Below, piece by piece: positions 24,054 to 36,500 of a stretch of 64,000 nt of DNA. Location of the stretch: assembly GCA_949752745.1 (NCBI GenBank), contig CATKHT010000079.1, positions 27,780-91,779 on the forward strand, given 5' to 3'. Each line of letters opens with the position of its first letter. Within the stretch, counting starts at the first letter, position 1. The notes beneath the pieces were generated by a model, which had not been told where the DNA came from, ran no database searches, and saw only the letters and a program-made list of their open reading frames with translations. The stretch comes from Protula sp. h YS-2021 (taxonomy: Eukaryota > Annelida > Polychaeta > Sabellida > Serpulidae). The translations under genes were made by a program, and so were the position numbers.

Positions 24054-27000
24054 TTTGCATTTCACTTTTCTCTCATAAAGTGACCGACTGTAAATTTATG
24101 AAAGTAGCGGTGATGGGTAGTACGGGCAAGTTTCATGTGACAGGGTCACAAAAGCTGCCAAGTTTGCCGATGTGTTTAAAAAAGAAATACTTGCGTCGTA
24201 GATTTCGCGTGGGTGCACTATATTTCGCATAGTTATGGATGTGTGCGTACATTTAGCTTGTCAGTTCGAAAGTTTTAACTGTGCTATTTACAGTTCACTG
24301 TTCTTATGCGAAGTGACCGACTTTAAAGTTATGAGCATTGCGAAATTGGGTAGTACAAGTAAATTGTATGTGACAGAATCTCAAAACTTCCAAATTTTGC
24401 TGGTGTTTCTGTAAGAACATTTTGGTGTTCGCACATTTCGCGTGGTCGTGTACGTACACTTGGCTTGTCAGTTCGAAAGCTTTTTAACTGTGTTATTTGC
24501 AGTTCACTTTCTCCCACCAAGTGACCGACTTTGGTACGTACAAAACCATGCGAAATGTGCGAGCATCAAAATGTTCTTATTCACAGAAACATCGACAAAA
24601 GAAACTATTTTGGGGACATTTCGCTGTGATGACATGTTTGTGGGATTCTGTTTTGGTTTACACAAGTGCGGGGAATTTTCTGTGTATCACTTTTCCCATG
24701 CAGTTCACTGTTCTTATACAAAGTGACCGATTTGAATTTATGAACGTCGCGGGATTGGATAGTACGGGCAATTTTCATGTATCGGGTTTTCAAAAACCTG
24801 CCAGATTTCCCGAGGTATTTAGGAAGTGTTTGGGTTCGTACATTTCGCATGGTTATGTGCGTTCGCGTATCAGTTTGAAAGTTTCAATGTGTTATTTGCA
24901 TTTAATTTTTATCGTATAAAGTGACCGACTGTAAATTTATGAAAGTGGCGGCGATGGGTAGTACGGGCAAGTTTCATGTGACAAGGTCACAAAAGCTGCC
25001 AAGTTTGCCGATGTGTTAAAAAAAATTCTTGCTTCGTAGATTTTGCGTGGTTGCACTATATTTCGCATGGTTGTGGATGTATGCGTACATTTCGCTTGTC
25101 AGTTCGAAAGTATTAACTGTGTTATTTGCAGTTCACTGCTCCTATACGAAGTGGCCGACTTTAAATTTATGAGCGTTACGAAATTGGCTAGTACGAGTAA
25201 ATGACATGTGACAGGGTCTCAGAAGTTGCAAATTTTGCTGATGTTTCTGTGAGTAAGAACATTTTGGTGTTCGCACATTTCGCATGGTTGTGTACGTACA
25301 TTTCGCTTGTCAAGTCGAAAGCTTTAACTGCGTTATTTTCAGTTCACTTTTCTCACACCAAGTGACCGGCTTTAGTACGTACAAAACCATGCGAAATGTG
25401 CGAACACCAAAATATTCTAATTCACAGAAACATCGACAAAATTTTCGAAGTTTGAGACCCTGTCACATACATGGTTATGCACGTACATTTCGCATGTGAT
25501 ATTTTTGGACACAGGGATAACGTTCAGTTGCGGGCCTACATTTCAAATTTTTACAAGAAAAATAGAAAGGCGGATGAAGCTTGAGATCCGTTTGAAAAAA
25601 GAAACTATTTTGGGGACATTTCGCTGTGATGTCATGTTTGTGGGATTCTGTTTTGGTTTACACAAGTGCGGGGAATTTTCTGTGTATCACTTTTCCCGTG
25701 CAGTTCACTGTTCTTGTACGAAGTGACCGACTTTAAATTTATGAGCGTCGCGGGGCTGGGTAGTACGGGCAATTTTCATGTAACGGGGTCTCAAAACCTG
25801 CCAGATTTGCCGAGGTATTTAAAAAGAATTGTTTGGGTTCGTACATTTCGCATGGTTATGTGCGTTCGCGTATCAGTTTGAAAGTTTCAATGTGTTAGTT
25901 GCATTTAATTTTTCTCGTATAAAGTGACCGACTGTAACTTTATGAAAGTGGCGGTGATGGGTAGTACGGGCAAGTTTCATGTGACAGGGTCACAAAAGCT
26001 GCCAAGTTTGCCGATGTGTTAAAAAAAAAAGAAATTCTCGCTTCGCAGATTTCGCGTGGTTGCACTATATTTCGCAAGGTTGTGGATGTGTGCGTACATT
26101 TCGCTTGTCAGTTCGAAAGTATTAACTGTGTTATTTGCAGTTCACTGCTCCTAAACGAAGTGGCCGACTTTAAATTTATGAGCGTTGCGAGATTGGGTAG
26201 TACGAGTAAATGACATGTGACAGGGTCTCAAAAGTTGCAAATTTTGCTGATGTTTTTGTGAGTAAGAACATTTTGGTGTTCGCACATTTCTCACACCAAG
26301 TGACCGACTTAAGTACGTACAAAACCATGCGAAATGTGCGAACACCAAAATGTTCTAATTCACAGAAACATCGACAAAATTTTCGAAGTTTGGGACCCTG
26401 TCACATACATGGTTGTGGACGTACGTTTCGCATGTGATGTTTTGGGGCACAGGGACAAAGTTCAGTTGCGAGCATACCTTTCAAATTTTTACAAGAAAAA
26501 TAAATAGGCGGATGAAGCTTCAGATCCATTTAAGAAAAAGAAACTATTTCGGGGACATTTCTCTGTGATGACATGTTTGTGGGATTCTGTTTTGGTTTAC
26601 ACAAGTGTGGGGAGTGTTCTTTGTATCACTTTCACGTGCAGTTCACTGTTCTTATACGAAGTGACCGACTTTAAATTTATGAACGTCGCGGGGCTGGGTA
26701 GTACGGGCAATTTTCATACAACGGGGTCTCAAAACCTGCCAAATTTGCCGAGGTATTTAAAAAGAAGTGCTTGGGTTCGTACATTTCGCATGGTTATGTG
26801 CGTTCGCGTATCAATTTGAAAGTTTCAATGTGTTATTTGCATTTGATTTTTCTCGTATAAAGTGACTGACTGTAAATTTATGAAAGTGGCGGCGATGGGT
26901 AGTACGGGCAAGTTTCATGTGACAAGGTCACAAAAGCTGCCAAGTTTGCCGATGTGTTTAAAAAAGAAATACTTGCGTCGTAGATTTCGCGTGGTTGCAC

Positions 27001-27420
27001 TATATTTTGCATGGTTGTGTATGAGCGTACATTTCGCTTGTCAGTTCGAAAGTTCACTGTTCGGAGTGACCAATTTCAAAGTTTATGAACGTTGCGAGAT
27101 TGGGTAGTACGAGCATATGGTATGTTACAGAGCCTCAAAACTTGGAAATTTTGCCGATGTTGCCGTGATTAAGTAAATTTTGGTGTTCGCACATTTTGCA
27201 TGGTTGTGTACGTACATTTCGCATGTCAGTTTGAAAGTTTTAATTGTGTTATTTTCAGTTCACTTTTCTCATACGAAGTCACCGACTTTAAATTTATGAA
27301 CGTCACGAGATGGGGTAGTACACCCAAGTTGTGTTGCAGGGTCCCTAAACTTGCAAATTTTGTGCATGGTTGTGTACGTACATTTCGCATGTTAGTTTGA
27401 AAGTTTCAGCTGTGTATTTT
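24054..27420. repeat. Higher-order satellite derived from the gene's 3' end
   Basis: Monomers of about 200 bases share the core aagtgaccgactttaaattt followed by atgaacgtcgcg and gggtagtacggg. Four monomer types recur in the same order with a period near 0.94-1.0 kb (24720, 25722, 26658). Two periods carry a fragment of the terminal Myb-like exon (about 25497-25600 and 26437-26545), recognisable as gacacagggataacgttcag and cacagggacaaagttcag. Confidence 0.85.
25204..25475. repeat. Long inverted repeat inside the satellite
   Basis: The left arm (about 25204-25306), containing tggtgttcgcacatttcgca, pairs with the right arm (about 25374-25475), containing tgcgaaatgtgcgaacacca, around an unpaired spacer of some 65 bases. 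Related hairpins lie at about 24400-24600, 26210-26415 and 41100-41345. Confidence 0.85.
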
Positions 27421-28234
27421 GTTTTCTTTAGAAAGCTTTTATGTGGTTTATATTCCATTGCCTCACGTTTTTTCGGTCTATCATTTGAAATTTTAACTAG
27501 TACACATAACACTGAGCTTGAAAATAAGATAGAGTTGGTTATTTACAAATCACGGTTATATCAGTAGGGGATTTTGTTGTATTATTTTTTTCTGTATTTT
27601 GGTTTTATTTTAAAAGAGTTTTGTTTTTAAACATTCATCTGTATTAATCTGTATTTTGTTTTTAAACAATTCATCTGTATAATATAAATCTATGTTTTTA
27701 AACATTCATCTGTTTTAATATCTTTTGTACTGCTCTTCAATATTTTGTAACTCTTCAATTAATGTTAAATAGTTTATGTATAGAAATGAAAGAAAATAAA
27801 TATTACATTGTGATTATGGTGTAAATAAAAGAAAACAAACTCTACGCTTGTTTGGCTTTTATTTAGTGTTTCCCTAATACTCTTTTACAGAAAGCACGTG
27901 GCCTTTGTTTATAAACAAAATCGGTTTGTTTACATTTTTTACACAGTCTCGATTCACATCAAACTTATAGTTGCAGATATCAAAAAATGGTGTAAAATAT
28001 GCAAATTATGTAAACAAAATATTCCGTTTCGCAGGGTTCATGCTTTGTTAAATTTCTCTTAATCTGTTGTCTTTTATATATTTTCGCTTTCGGAATTGAA
28101 TGTAAAAAAAATCTACCGAGATTTTCATATACAACTTATGTCTGAAAAGTCCCTAATAACGAAGTTAGATTTTTGGCGTACATTTCGCGAGTTGGAGAAG
28201 AAATCGCGATTCGTCGTTTGTTTCCCGACATACC

Positions 28235-28240
<6 letters not shown>
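27421..28240. other. 3' end of block A with polyadenylation-like signals
   Basis: No ORF of note. AATAAA occurs at 27795 and 27824, in a T/A-rich context kept in block B at 42157 and 42186. A phrase acattcatctgt is repeated three times near 27630-27710. This could be the original 3' end of the transcript. Confidence 0.4.

Positions 28241-28326
<86 letters not shown>
28241..28326. repeat. (GT)n microsatellite at the block A/B junction
   Basis: Uninterrupted GT run between the end of block A (..cctgtatatg) and the start of block B (gtggatgcggcttcg). Confidence 0.97.
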
Positions 28327-28328
<2 letters not shown>

Positions 28329-29126
28329 ACGTGTGTGTGGATGCGGCTTCGTCGGGAAACAAGACGAATTGGTGTGTATCACGTTGCAATGTTAAAGTGA
28401 AACGGACCGAATTTCGGTTCGTTTCGCATTTTGGTCGGGTCGTCCGTTTCGCAAATCTGTGTAAGGGGTTCATTTTGCGAAACAGGACGAGCTCTTTCAC
28501 CTGAGACCACATGCCCATTTTGCAGAAATTTACAGAGACCATCAAATTTTCAGTGTTAAATAGTTCTTACACCAACATATAGGTGGCTACCTACCATGAA
28601 CTCTGTGAGAAAAGAACGTGGAACGAGAGCCAATCATAAGGCGTACAAAGCTGTCGATCTGTGTGAAATCTATTTTTATATCACATTTCAGCCAATCAGG
28701 TGCTAGCACATGTGTTAGGAGAGCGCGACCACGTGTTGGAATGGACCCGGCCCCGGGTGGTTTTCTACTTTTTGACCGACATTTTAGTAGATTTTGGGGT
28801 GACTTATCCGTATAATTGTATTTAAAACAGGAACAAATAATATCGCAAATATGTCTTAAAGTTATTTATTGTTTTGTTTGTGGCCTATAAATCTCAAAAA
28901 TCAAAGTTAAAGTTGAGGGTAAACAAGGCAACACCCCTTTTGGTAGTGGACGATAATATCAGAAAGTTTCCATTCATTTTTTAAAGTACATATTTTTGTT
29001 TAACTGAAGCAAATTGTCACATATTTTATGAAGCAATCGTTAGAGTTTGTTAATCTTCGTAGATTCTTGTTTTTTTAAGCCAAGTCATTTGTTTGACATA
29101 TTATTCCCGGTTTCTTTATGTAAGCC

Positions 29127-31910
29127 GGTCTGTTTCGCAAGCTACATGTATGCGTGTTGTGTGTGAATTGCAGTCACTGTAAACTCTCAGTGCAATTTAT
29201 AACTTTTTGTTGTGCGAACAGGCGTGTTTTGTGTCCGTAATGTCTTATTTACACTCAATCTTTCTGTGGCTATCGCTGAAATTGACTTAATCTTTCATTA
29301 CTTGATGCCCTTAAACTGGAGTGCTGTGTTCACCAAATTCTCCCAAATTCGCCTGGTTTCGCTGTGTAGAGGCAAATTCTTGTGTGATGCCATTTATATT
29401 TTATATTTTATATTCATGTGCGTACAAGTCTAATATACACTCAGTCTTTCAGTCAATATCACTTGAACTGAGTTTTGTTTCTCACTGCTTGGTGACATTA
29501 ATCTTAAATGTGCTGTCTTTTTTTTTCAAATTCGGCTTGTTTCACTTTGACTGAATCTAATACTTCAAAAGTGCATTGTTGCATTAGCGCAAGTGGAGGG
29601 GTGCATCACCCCCCCCCCTCCTGTAATGTTAACACCGTTAAACTTAAACTTTTTGCAGGCGAAACCCCTCCCTCCCCTCTAATACACAACCAGTGCGAAA
29701 TTGATAGTTGATAGACGCATTAAAATTGGTTTATTTTGCTCATCGCAGGACGCAATCCTTCAAAAATATATTGCTCCATTAGTGTAGCTAGTGGGACACA
29801 ATGACGTGCAACCCTACCCCTCCCCTTTATAAAAAATATCTCATTAACTGAGTTTCATATCTCACTACTTGTTGGCGTTAACTTGAATGTGCTGTATTTG
29901 CAACATTTTCTCAAATTCGACTTGATTCGCCCAGTAGATGCAGTGATTACTCTGTGCCATTTGTATCTTTCTGTGGTTGGTTTACGAACGTGTTTTATGT
30001 GTTTCAAGTAAAATTTACCCCAGTCTATCTGTTAATATCGCTTTAACTTAGTTTAACTATCTCACTGTCCTTAATCTCGAGTGTGCTTTGACACACCAAA
30101 ATGCCTTGTTTCTTCGAGCCAAAAATTGAAGTATTTTTACTATTAAATTGGCACAACAACGGGGTGGGGAGGAGGTGCATTAGGGGTAAACCCCTCCACC
30201 CTTTCCCCAAAAAGCGAAATGCACTGGTAAAGTCTAGAAGTGAAAAAATATATTAACACCTTTAAACCTAGACATTTTTCTGCCAGATCCTCCTTCCCCT
30301 CCTCAATCCTCTCTTGCACACGCCAACTGCGAAATTGGTAGTTGATAAACGTACTTAAAACGGCCTGCTTTATTGAATGCAGGACGCAATCCTTCAAATA
30401 TGGTTTGTTCCTTTGGTGTAGCTAGGAGGATACAATGACGGGCAACTCTTCCTCCCCTCGTCCGTTTTTCTCTGGAAAAATATCGCATTATCTGAGTTTC
30501 ATATCTGTTCATGGTAGTGTCGCAAACGACATGTATGCGTGCTGCGCGTGAGGTGCAGCTACTGTAAACTCTCAGTACTATTCATTTTTAACTTTTTTCT
30601 TGGCGTATGCAAGCGTGTTTAATGTCCGCATGTGTCTTATTTACACCCACTCTTTCTGTGGATATCGCTGAAATTGGCTTTAATTTCTCATTATTTGATG
30701 CCCTTAAACTTGAGTGTGCTGTGGCCACCAAATTCTCCCAAATTCGCTTGGTTACGCCTTGTAGAGGCAGGTTCTTGAGTGATGCCATTTTATATTTTTC
30801 TGGGGTGTACAAGCGTGTGTCATATGCGTCTAATATACACTCAGTCTTTCCGTCAATATCACTTAAACTGATTTTCGTTTCTTACTGCTTTGTGACCTTA
30901 ATCTTAATTGTGCTGTGTTTTTTTTTCAAATTCGACTTATTTCACTTTGACTGAAACTAATACTTCAAAAGTGCATTTTTTTGTATTAGCGCAAATAGAA
31001 AGGGTGCGCTATCTCCCCCACTCCCCGTCCCAAGAGCAAAATGCAATGGTAAAGCCTATTGGTCATAAAGAATGTTTAACATCGTTAAAAACTTAAGATT
31101 TTTGCAGGCGAAAACTCCCTCCCCCCCTCTCCAATACGCAACCACTGCGAAATTGGTAGTTGATAAACGCATTAACATCGGCTTATTTTATTCATTGAAG
31201 GACGCAAACCTTCAAAAATATGTTGCGCCATTAGTGTAGCTAGTGGGAGACAATGACGTGCAACTCTCCCCCTCCCTTTATCGAAAAATATCGCTTTAAC
31301 TGAGTTTCTCACTGTGCTTAATCTTGAGTATTTAAAAAAAGAAAAAAAGGAGAGGGAGAAATCGATTCGTTTCACATTGGCTTTGTGCTTTTTTTTTAGC
31401 CAGAAATTGCAGTATTTGTACTCTTAAATTGGCGCAACAACGGGTTTGGGGGAAGGGGCATTCAGGGTAAACCCCACCCTTTCCCCAAAAAGCGAAATGC
31501 TCTGGTAAAGTCTAGAATTGAAAAGAAAAATTGCCGGCCAGATCCCCTCACCCTTCCTCCTCCTCTCTTGCACACGCAAACTGCGAAATTGACAATTGAT
31601 AAACACACCGAACCGGCTATTCGCAGTTGATTTGCTTGCATCTGTGAACGGGCCAAAGCGAGAGATTCTCACACACATATAACAGGCTAATTGTGTATTA
31701 TTGTGCGCTGTTTTATTTGTTTGAGCACTACTTTTATGATTGGCTTGCCCTGTACTATTTTCACGCGAAAAATGTCATATTTATCTTCCATATATGCTTC
31801 CTAGATCCCACCTCCTGTCCATCCACTCCCCCGTCCTCCTTCACTGCGGAATTGCCAATTCAAATACTTATCAGAAGCTCTATTTCGGACTTGATTTGCT
31901 TTGATCTGTG
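29127..31910. repeat. Nested tandem duplication of about 1.4 kb in block B
   Basis: Sequence beginning near 29127 (tcgcaagctacatgtatgcg) recurs from about 30518 (tcgcaaacgacatgtatgcg) with an offset of roughly 1.39 kb. It includes the repeated phrase caccaaattctcccaaattc. Block A has one copy, near 15885. No coding exon is seen in it. Confidence 0.75.
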
Positions 31911-33325
31911 AACGGGCTCGAGATTCCCACGCTCATGATAGGCTTACTGTATATTATTGTGCGGTGTTCTAATTGTGTGAGCACTACTTTTATGACTGAC
32001 TTGCCTTGTTACTGTTTACGCGCGAAATAATCCGTTATTTTGCAAAGGTTTTCTGCCATTAAAATGCTTGTTTGGTGATATTTTTTAGCTTGTGTTAGTT
32101 TATAAAAAATATGGTAAGGTTTGGAATGAAATTATCTGCCAAACACTACATTGTGTACATGAACTTGAATGTTTCTTTTTTTGGAGTCAATATGCAAATT
32201 AACCTGCCAGAGGTGCATGCGCGCGGCTTTGTTCTTGGTGGCATCACTTTCAATGCAGAAAGCGTCCATGACACGTGGATAATTTTTGAAAAAGTTAAAA
32301 GTGGATAAAAGTTAATGAGGATATACCTGAAAGGTAAATACACACATGTTAAAAGCGGGGTTATTTTGTGAATCACGAGAAAATGTTGTTTTAGCGTATT
32401 TTGTGTGATTTGTGGCATTTTTTTAAGAATGTGTAAGATGCTGCTGTAAAAATACAGGCTTAATTGTGAAGGCGGTAAATTCTGAGCCAATATCTCTTTT
32501 TATTTGACGAATTTAAGTAGGAATGTTTGCTCAGAAAATTGTTGCACAGTTTCGCTTGAAAATGCTGTCGATGTTGTCTGTTCATGGGTTTCTTGGTTTA
32601 GAATTTTGTGTGAGTGGCCTCTGACGGAAACTAACTTTTTTAGGCCCGGGTCCTTGGGACCCGTGTCTTTGAAAAAGGAGGGTCCAAAGCTATTTAAGGA
32701 GGATCCGAACCGTGTTAAGATAAAATATGGCGCAAGAAGACCTGATTTTTTGCGGCTCAGCCGGACTCTGGGTAGCCAGAAAGGAGAGTCTCGGACCCCC
32801 GCCAATTTCCAGCCCTGTTAATACGTACACAGACTTTTGCCAATTTTAAACTCCTCCCCTGAACGCAGTCCGGATGCTTTGCCCGCCCCCCTCTCCGCCT
32901 TGAACGCTTAAAAGAATAAGCCAATTCGCACTTAGACTTTTGCGGAAATTCTTTGCGTTTCGGCTGAATTCAGGTGGGATTAGGATGTAAATAATAGAAA
33001 AAACGACATGGATGGTCTTTTAGAATGTAAAAAAATCGGTCAATTTCGCGCAATTATGCTGTCGGGTCATACCTAAGATTGGGATTCCTTCTTGCTACTC
33101 CGTGAGGGACTCCACATAGAACGGTTAGAGAGATTTTGAATGCCCCATATCAGAAAAATGTGGCAGAGGGCCCCGATATGACCATAGCAGTAAAAAAAAG
33201 ATAGAAAATCACAATGCTATCCGGTCACTTGTCGGTTAGTTTCGATAAGATTTATGGATTGTGTTGTCGTTATTTCAAATTTCCAATATATTCAGCTGAT
33301 GATATTTCTCTTATTGCTTTCACAG

Positions 33326-33507
33326 ATGCCGCAGAAAAAAGGGTGGATAAAAAAGGTCACGCTCTCAGAGCAGTTCGTTGATCTGCAGCGCTACAGAACA
33401 GGTGACGTTGTTCTTCACATGTACAGAAGGAAGTGGTGGCCTGCACGTGTGGAAGGCCTGGACCCTGACGGAAGTATAGAAGTCTCGTTTTGCGGTTTTG
33501 ACTTTGC
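33326..33507 (+). CDS. Exon 1, PWWP barrel, block B
   Basis: Encodes MPQKKGWIKKVTLSEQFV, then GDVVLHMYRRKWWPARVEG and ends in phase 2 at gtaagt. Several residues differ from block A, so this copy is clearly older than the A1/A2 split. Confidence 0.75.
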
Positions 33508-36500
33508 GTAAGTTCTTAAACATTTTTCTATTTCTTTCCTTTCCAGGTCGTGGACGTACTGTAAAACCAGGTTGATTTAGATTCCCTTTTGTTTTCATGT
33601 TCTTGGGGAATGATGACGTCCTATTCGCAGAAATTATATTTTTGTAGAGTTGAAAGACCAGTGTATTGTAGCATTTTTTTGCTCCTGTAATAACTGAAAT
33701 AAAAACTTGACAAGGACAGAAGTGACGTCCTTACAGCAGCTGAGAGTGGTGCATTCTTTCATTTTTAGTCCGGAGAAAGTTTCCGATCTCAGGAAGCTCA
33801 AACCGTTTCCTATGGCTGTGGGAATTGGTAATATGTTATTAAGAAATGACAAATTTTTTTTCCTACCCTGTGATTGGGTTAAATGTTTGTTTTGTCGTTT
33901 TATAGTTTGCCAGTCTCCGTTTCTGTTGAGTTTTGCATGATAGTGCTTTATAAGTTTGCAGGTTCGATTATCTAGCCGGAAGCATCAGACCCGAAAGAAC
34001 TTGTATTTTTTCATTATCTTAGATGAAGTGCGGAATCCCTCCATTGCCAGTTGCACGCTCTCATTGCTAAACGGACTGTAGATGCGAGATTTTACTTATT
34101 CGTATACCACCTATTTTAAAATTTTCCCTTGGTATCTGTTCTCTGTGTAACTTGTGTGGAAGGGAAATAGAAATGACCATTGTGTACGTGTAATTTTTGT
34201 GCTCACGCCTTGGAATGATAAGAAGGTATCGTTTTCCTTTACGCACAGTGTTTTCGCATGGTTTTTGGGAATGTGCGTCTAAACTTGTATGGAATGAAAT
34301 GTGGAATGATTCAGCATTCCGTCATTTTTTCTGCAGACGAGGTGTGTAAAAACCCCTGGAAGTGATACATCAAGGCAGGGATCAGAGCCACTTGACCCAT
34401 TTTGTGCCGATTTCAGGTAATTACAAGTGGGCGAATATAAACATATATTTTGCTTGACGCGTATTTCTCGTTTAATTTCGACATTTTTTTTGTTTGTGTG
34501 AGTGTGATCCGAAGGGCAGTTTCGTTATTTTGCTGAACCGGAACTTGTAAGACTGAAGCGAAAAGGGACTGTTGTCAGATTTTTAAACGTGCATGTACTG
34601 TGCGGCTAAGCTTTAAATTGCTCAAGGATGAAATAAGGACGTTATAGTTTATGACTCGGCTGTTACATTAGAATGAAACATTGGAATTTGAAGAAAATTA
34701 ACCACAGAGTTTAAATTAATTTTAAAAACATCTGTTCATTTCGCTTGCACAGATTAAATAGTTTACATTTTCATACAATATACCTGTTGCAGCGATCGGA
34801 AGCCATGACACAGAAGTTACGGTCACCGGTGGGGAGGGGGTGGCGCAATCCGAAGAACGTAGTTCGGACAGCGATTGCGTCATTACAGGCGTTGCTACCA
34901 TGTCAAAGGAGCTTTGTGAGAGACCAGTGAAACGGGAAGAGGGGGCACATTCATCGCAGGGCGAAAAAGACACAAAACTCTCAGCGAATGCGGAATCGGC
35001 TGTTGAAGGGGCGTCTTCTGAAAAGTTGCTGGGTAAGTGCTTTTGCATTTATAAAGGGTAAGAATTGTTGCTGATGTGTGCCGGAAGGAGTATCCTGATA
35101 TATGTAGCAGTAGTACAGATTTGGTCAAGCCAATCAGGTGTTGGCAGTTTAAAGAATTCAAAACTTTTTTCTTGCATTATGGCGAAAAGGACTGCTTATC
35201 AATGCCCACTGCTGTGATTACGGAAGACCTGGAGGGCAATTACTGCTGCTACCCTGTTTGGGTTTTGCATTTGAAATCCTGCTTAGGCATTGCCTAAGCA
35301 TTGCCTAAGCAGGATTTCACATACAAAATTCAAGTAGGGCAGCAGCAGTAGTGGCCCTCTAGGTCTTCCGAATGTGATTGAGTTATGTGCAGTGCAGCTT
35401 TGAATTGAAGATTGAATGTGAAGGTTATTCCTGGCCGCTGCATGGTTTCTTTAAGCGTAGTTGGCATTTTGATTTCACGTGAAGTTGTCGGTCTCTGTCG
35501 TGCAAATCCGCAGTGGTTCAGAGTTTGCAAAACAAATGCAGTCCAAGGTGTCCAGCTTTGGTGTCCTGCTCATTTTGCTTATGTAGTTAGAATGTGATAC
35601 ATTTTCAGAAAATGTTCCCGTAGCAGCAAGGGAAAGGCGTGAGACAGAACAGAGGGACACTTTTGAATGTAGTCCGGGAAGCAATGCCGTTATTACGGGC
35701 GTTGGTGCCCTTTTACAAAAGTTTGCTAGCAAGTCAAAGAAAGAGGGGGCAGCTACACATTTTAGTGACACAAAACTGGCTGAAGATGAGAAATTGCGTG
35801 CTACAGAGTCTTTTGAGGGCGAATTACTTGGTAAGTTTTTTTTCAACTATTGAAGCATAAGACGTGCTGTTGCCCAGCTGTGTTTAAAGTGGTCACCTCG
35901 TGTGTTGCTTATTTTTGTTTTTAGGGTTTACAACTGCCACCCATTTCGCTGTTCCAAATAATTTTGTGCTTGCACCCACGAAAAATGCTGTGAAAGAAAA
36001 TAAAATATGACTTAAATTCAAAATCCTTTTAACTTTTTTAGGAGTGGTAAAACCTGTACCTCAACCAGTGAAGATTTTTGAGTTGGCCCACAAGACGGAA
36101 GGTACTTTCACCGTCCAACCAGGGAGTAGCTACCTTACAAATGCAATAGGTAAGTCGTATTTAGCTTTGTTACCAATTAAAATACAGCGCTTTTCACCTT
36201 GCACTTTAATCAACAAGGTAACTCAGAATTATTTATTGGCTTTGTTTCTTTCTCATCGTAGACGTATTATCAAGTAAGTTGAACATAAAAAAGTGTGCAG
36301 TGCATCTGGTTTCGCGTATATCACATAAATGCATTTACCATTTGCTTGTGTAACGCCCATGTCTGTCATTTTGTTTTGTTGTAGAAGCTGCTGGATTTGT
36401 TTGCAGGATGGTAGATAGGCCTGGAGGGGTAGATGCGGAGGTATTTGCGGGACAGGAAATTGCGACATGTGTTGTGAGGGATGTGGTAGAGGGACTGCAA

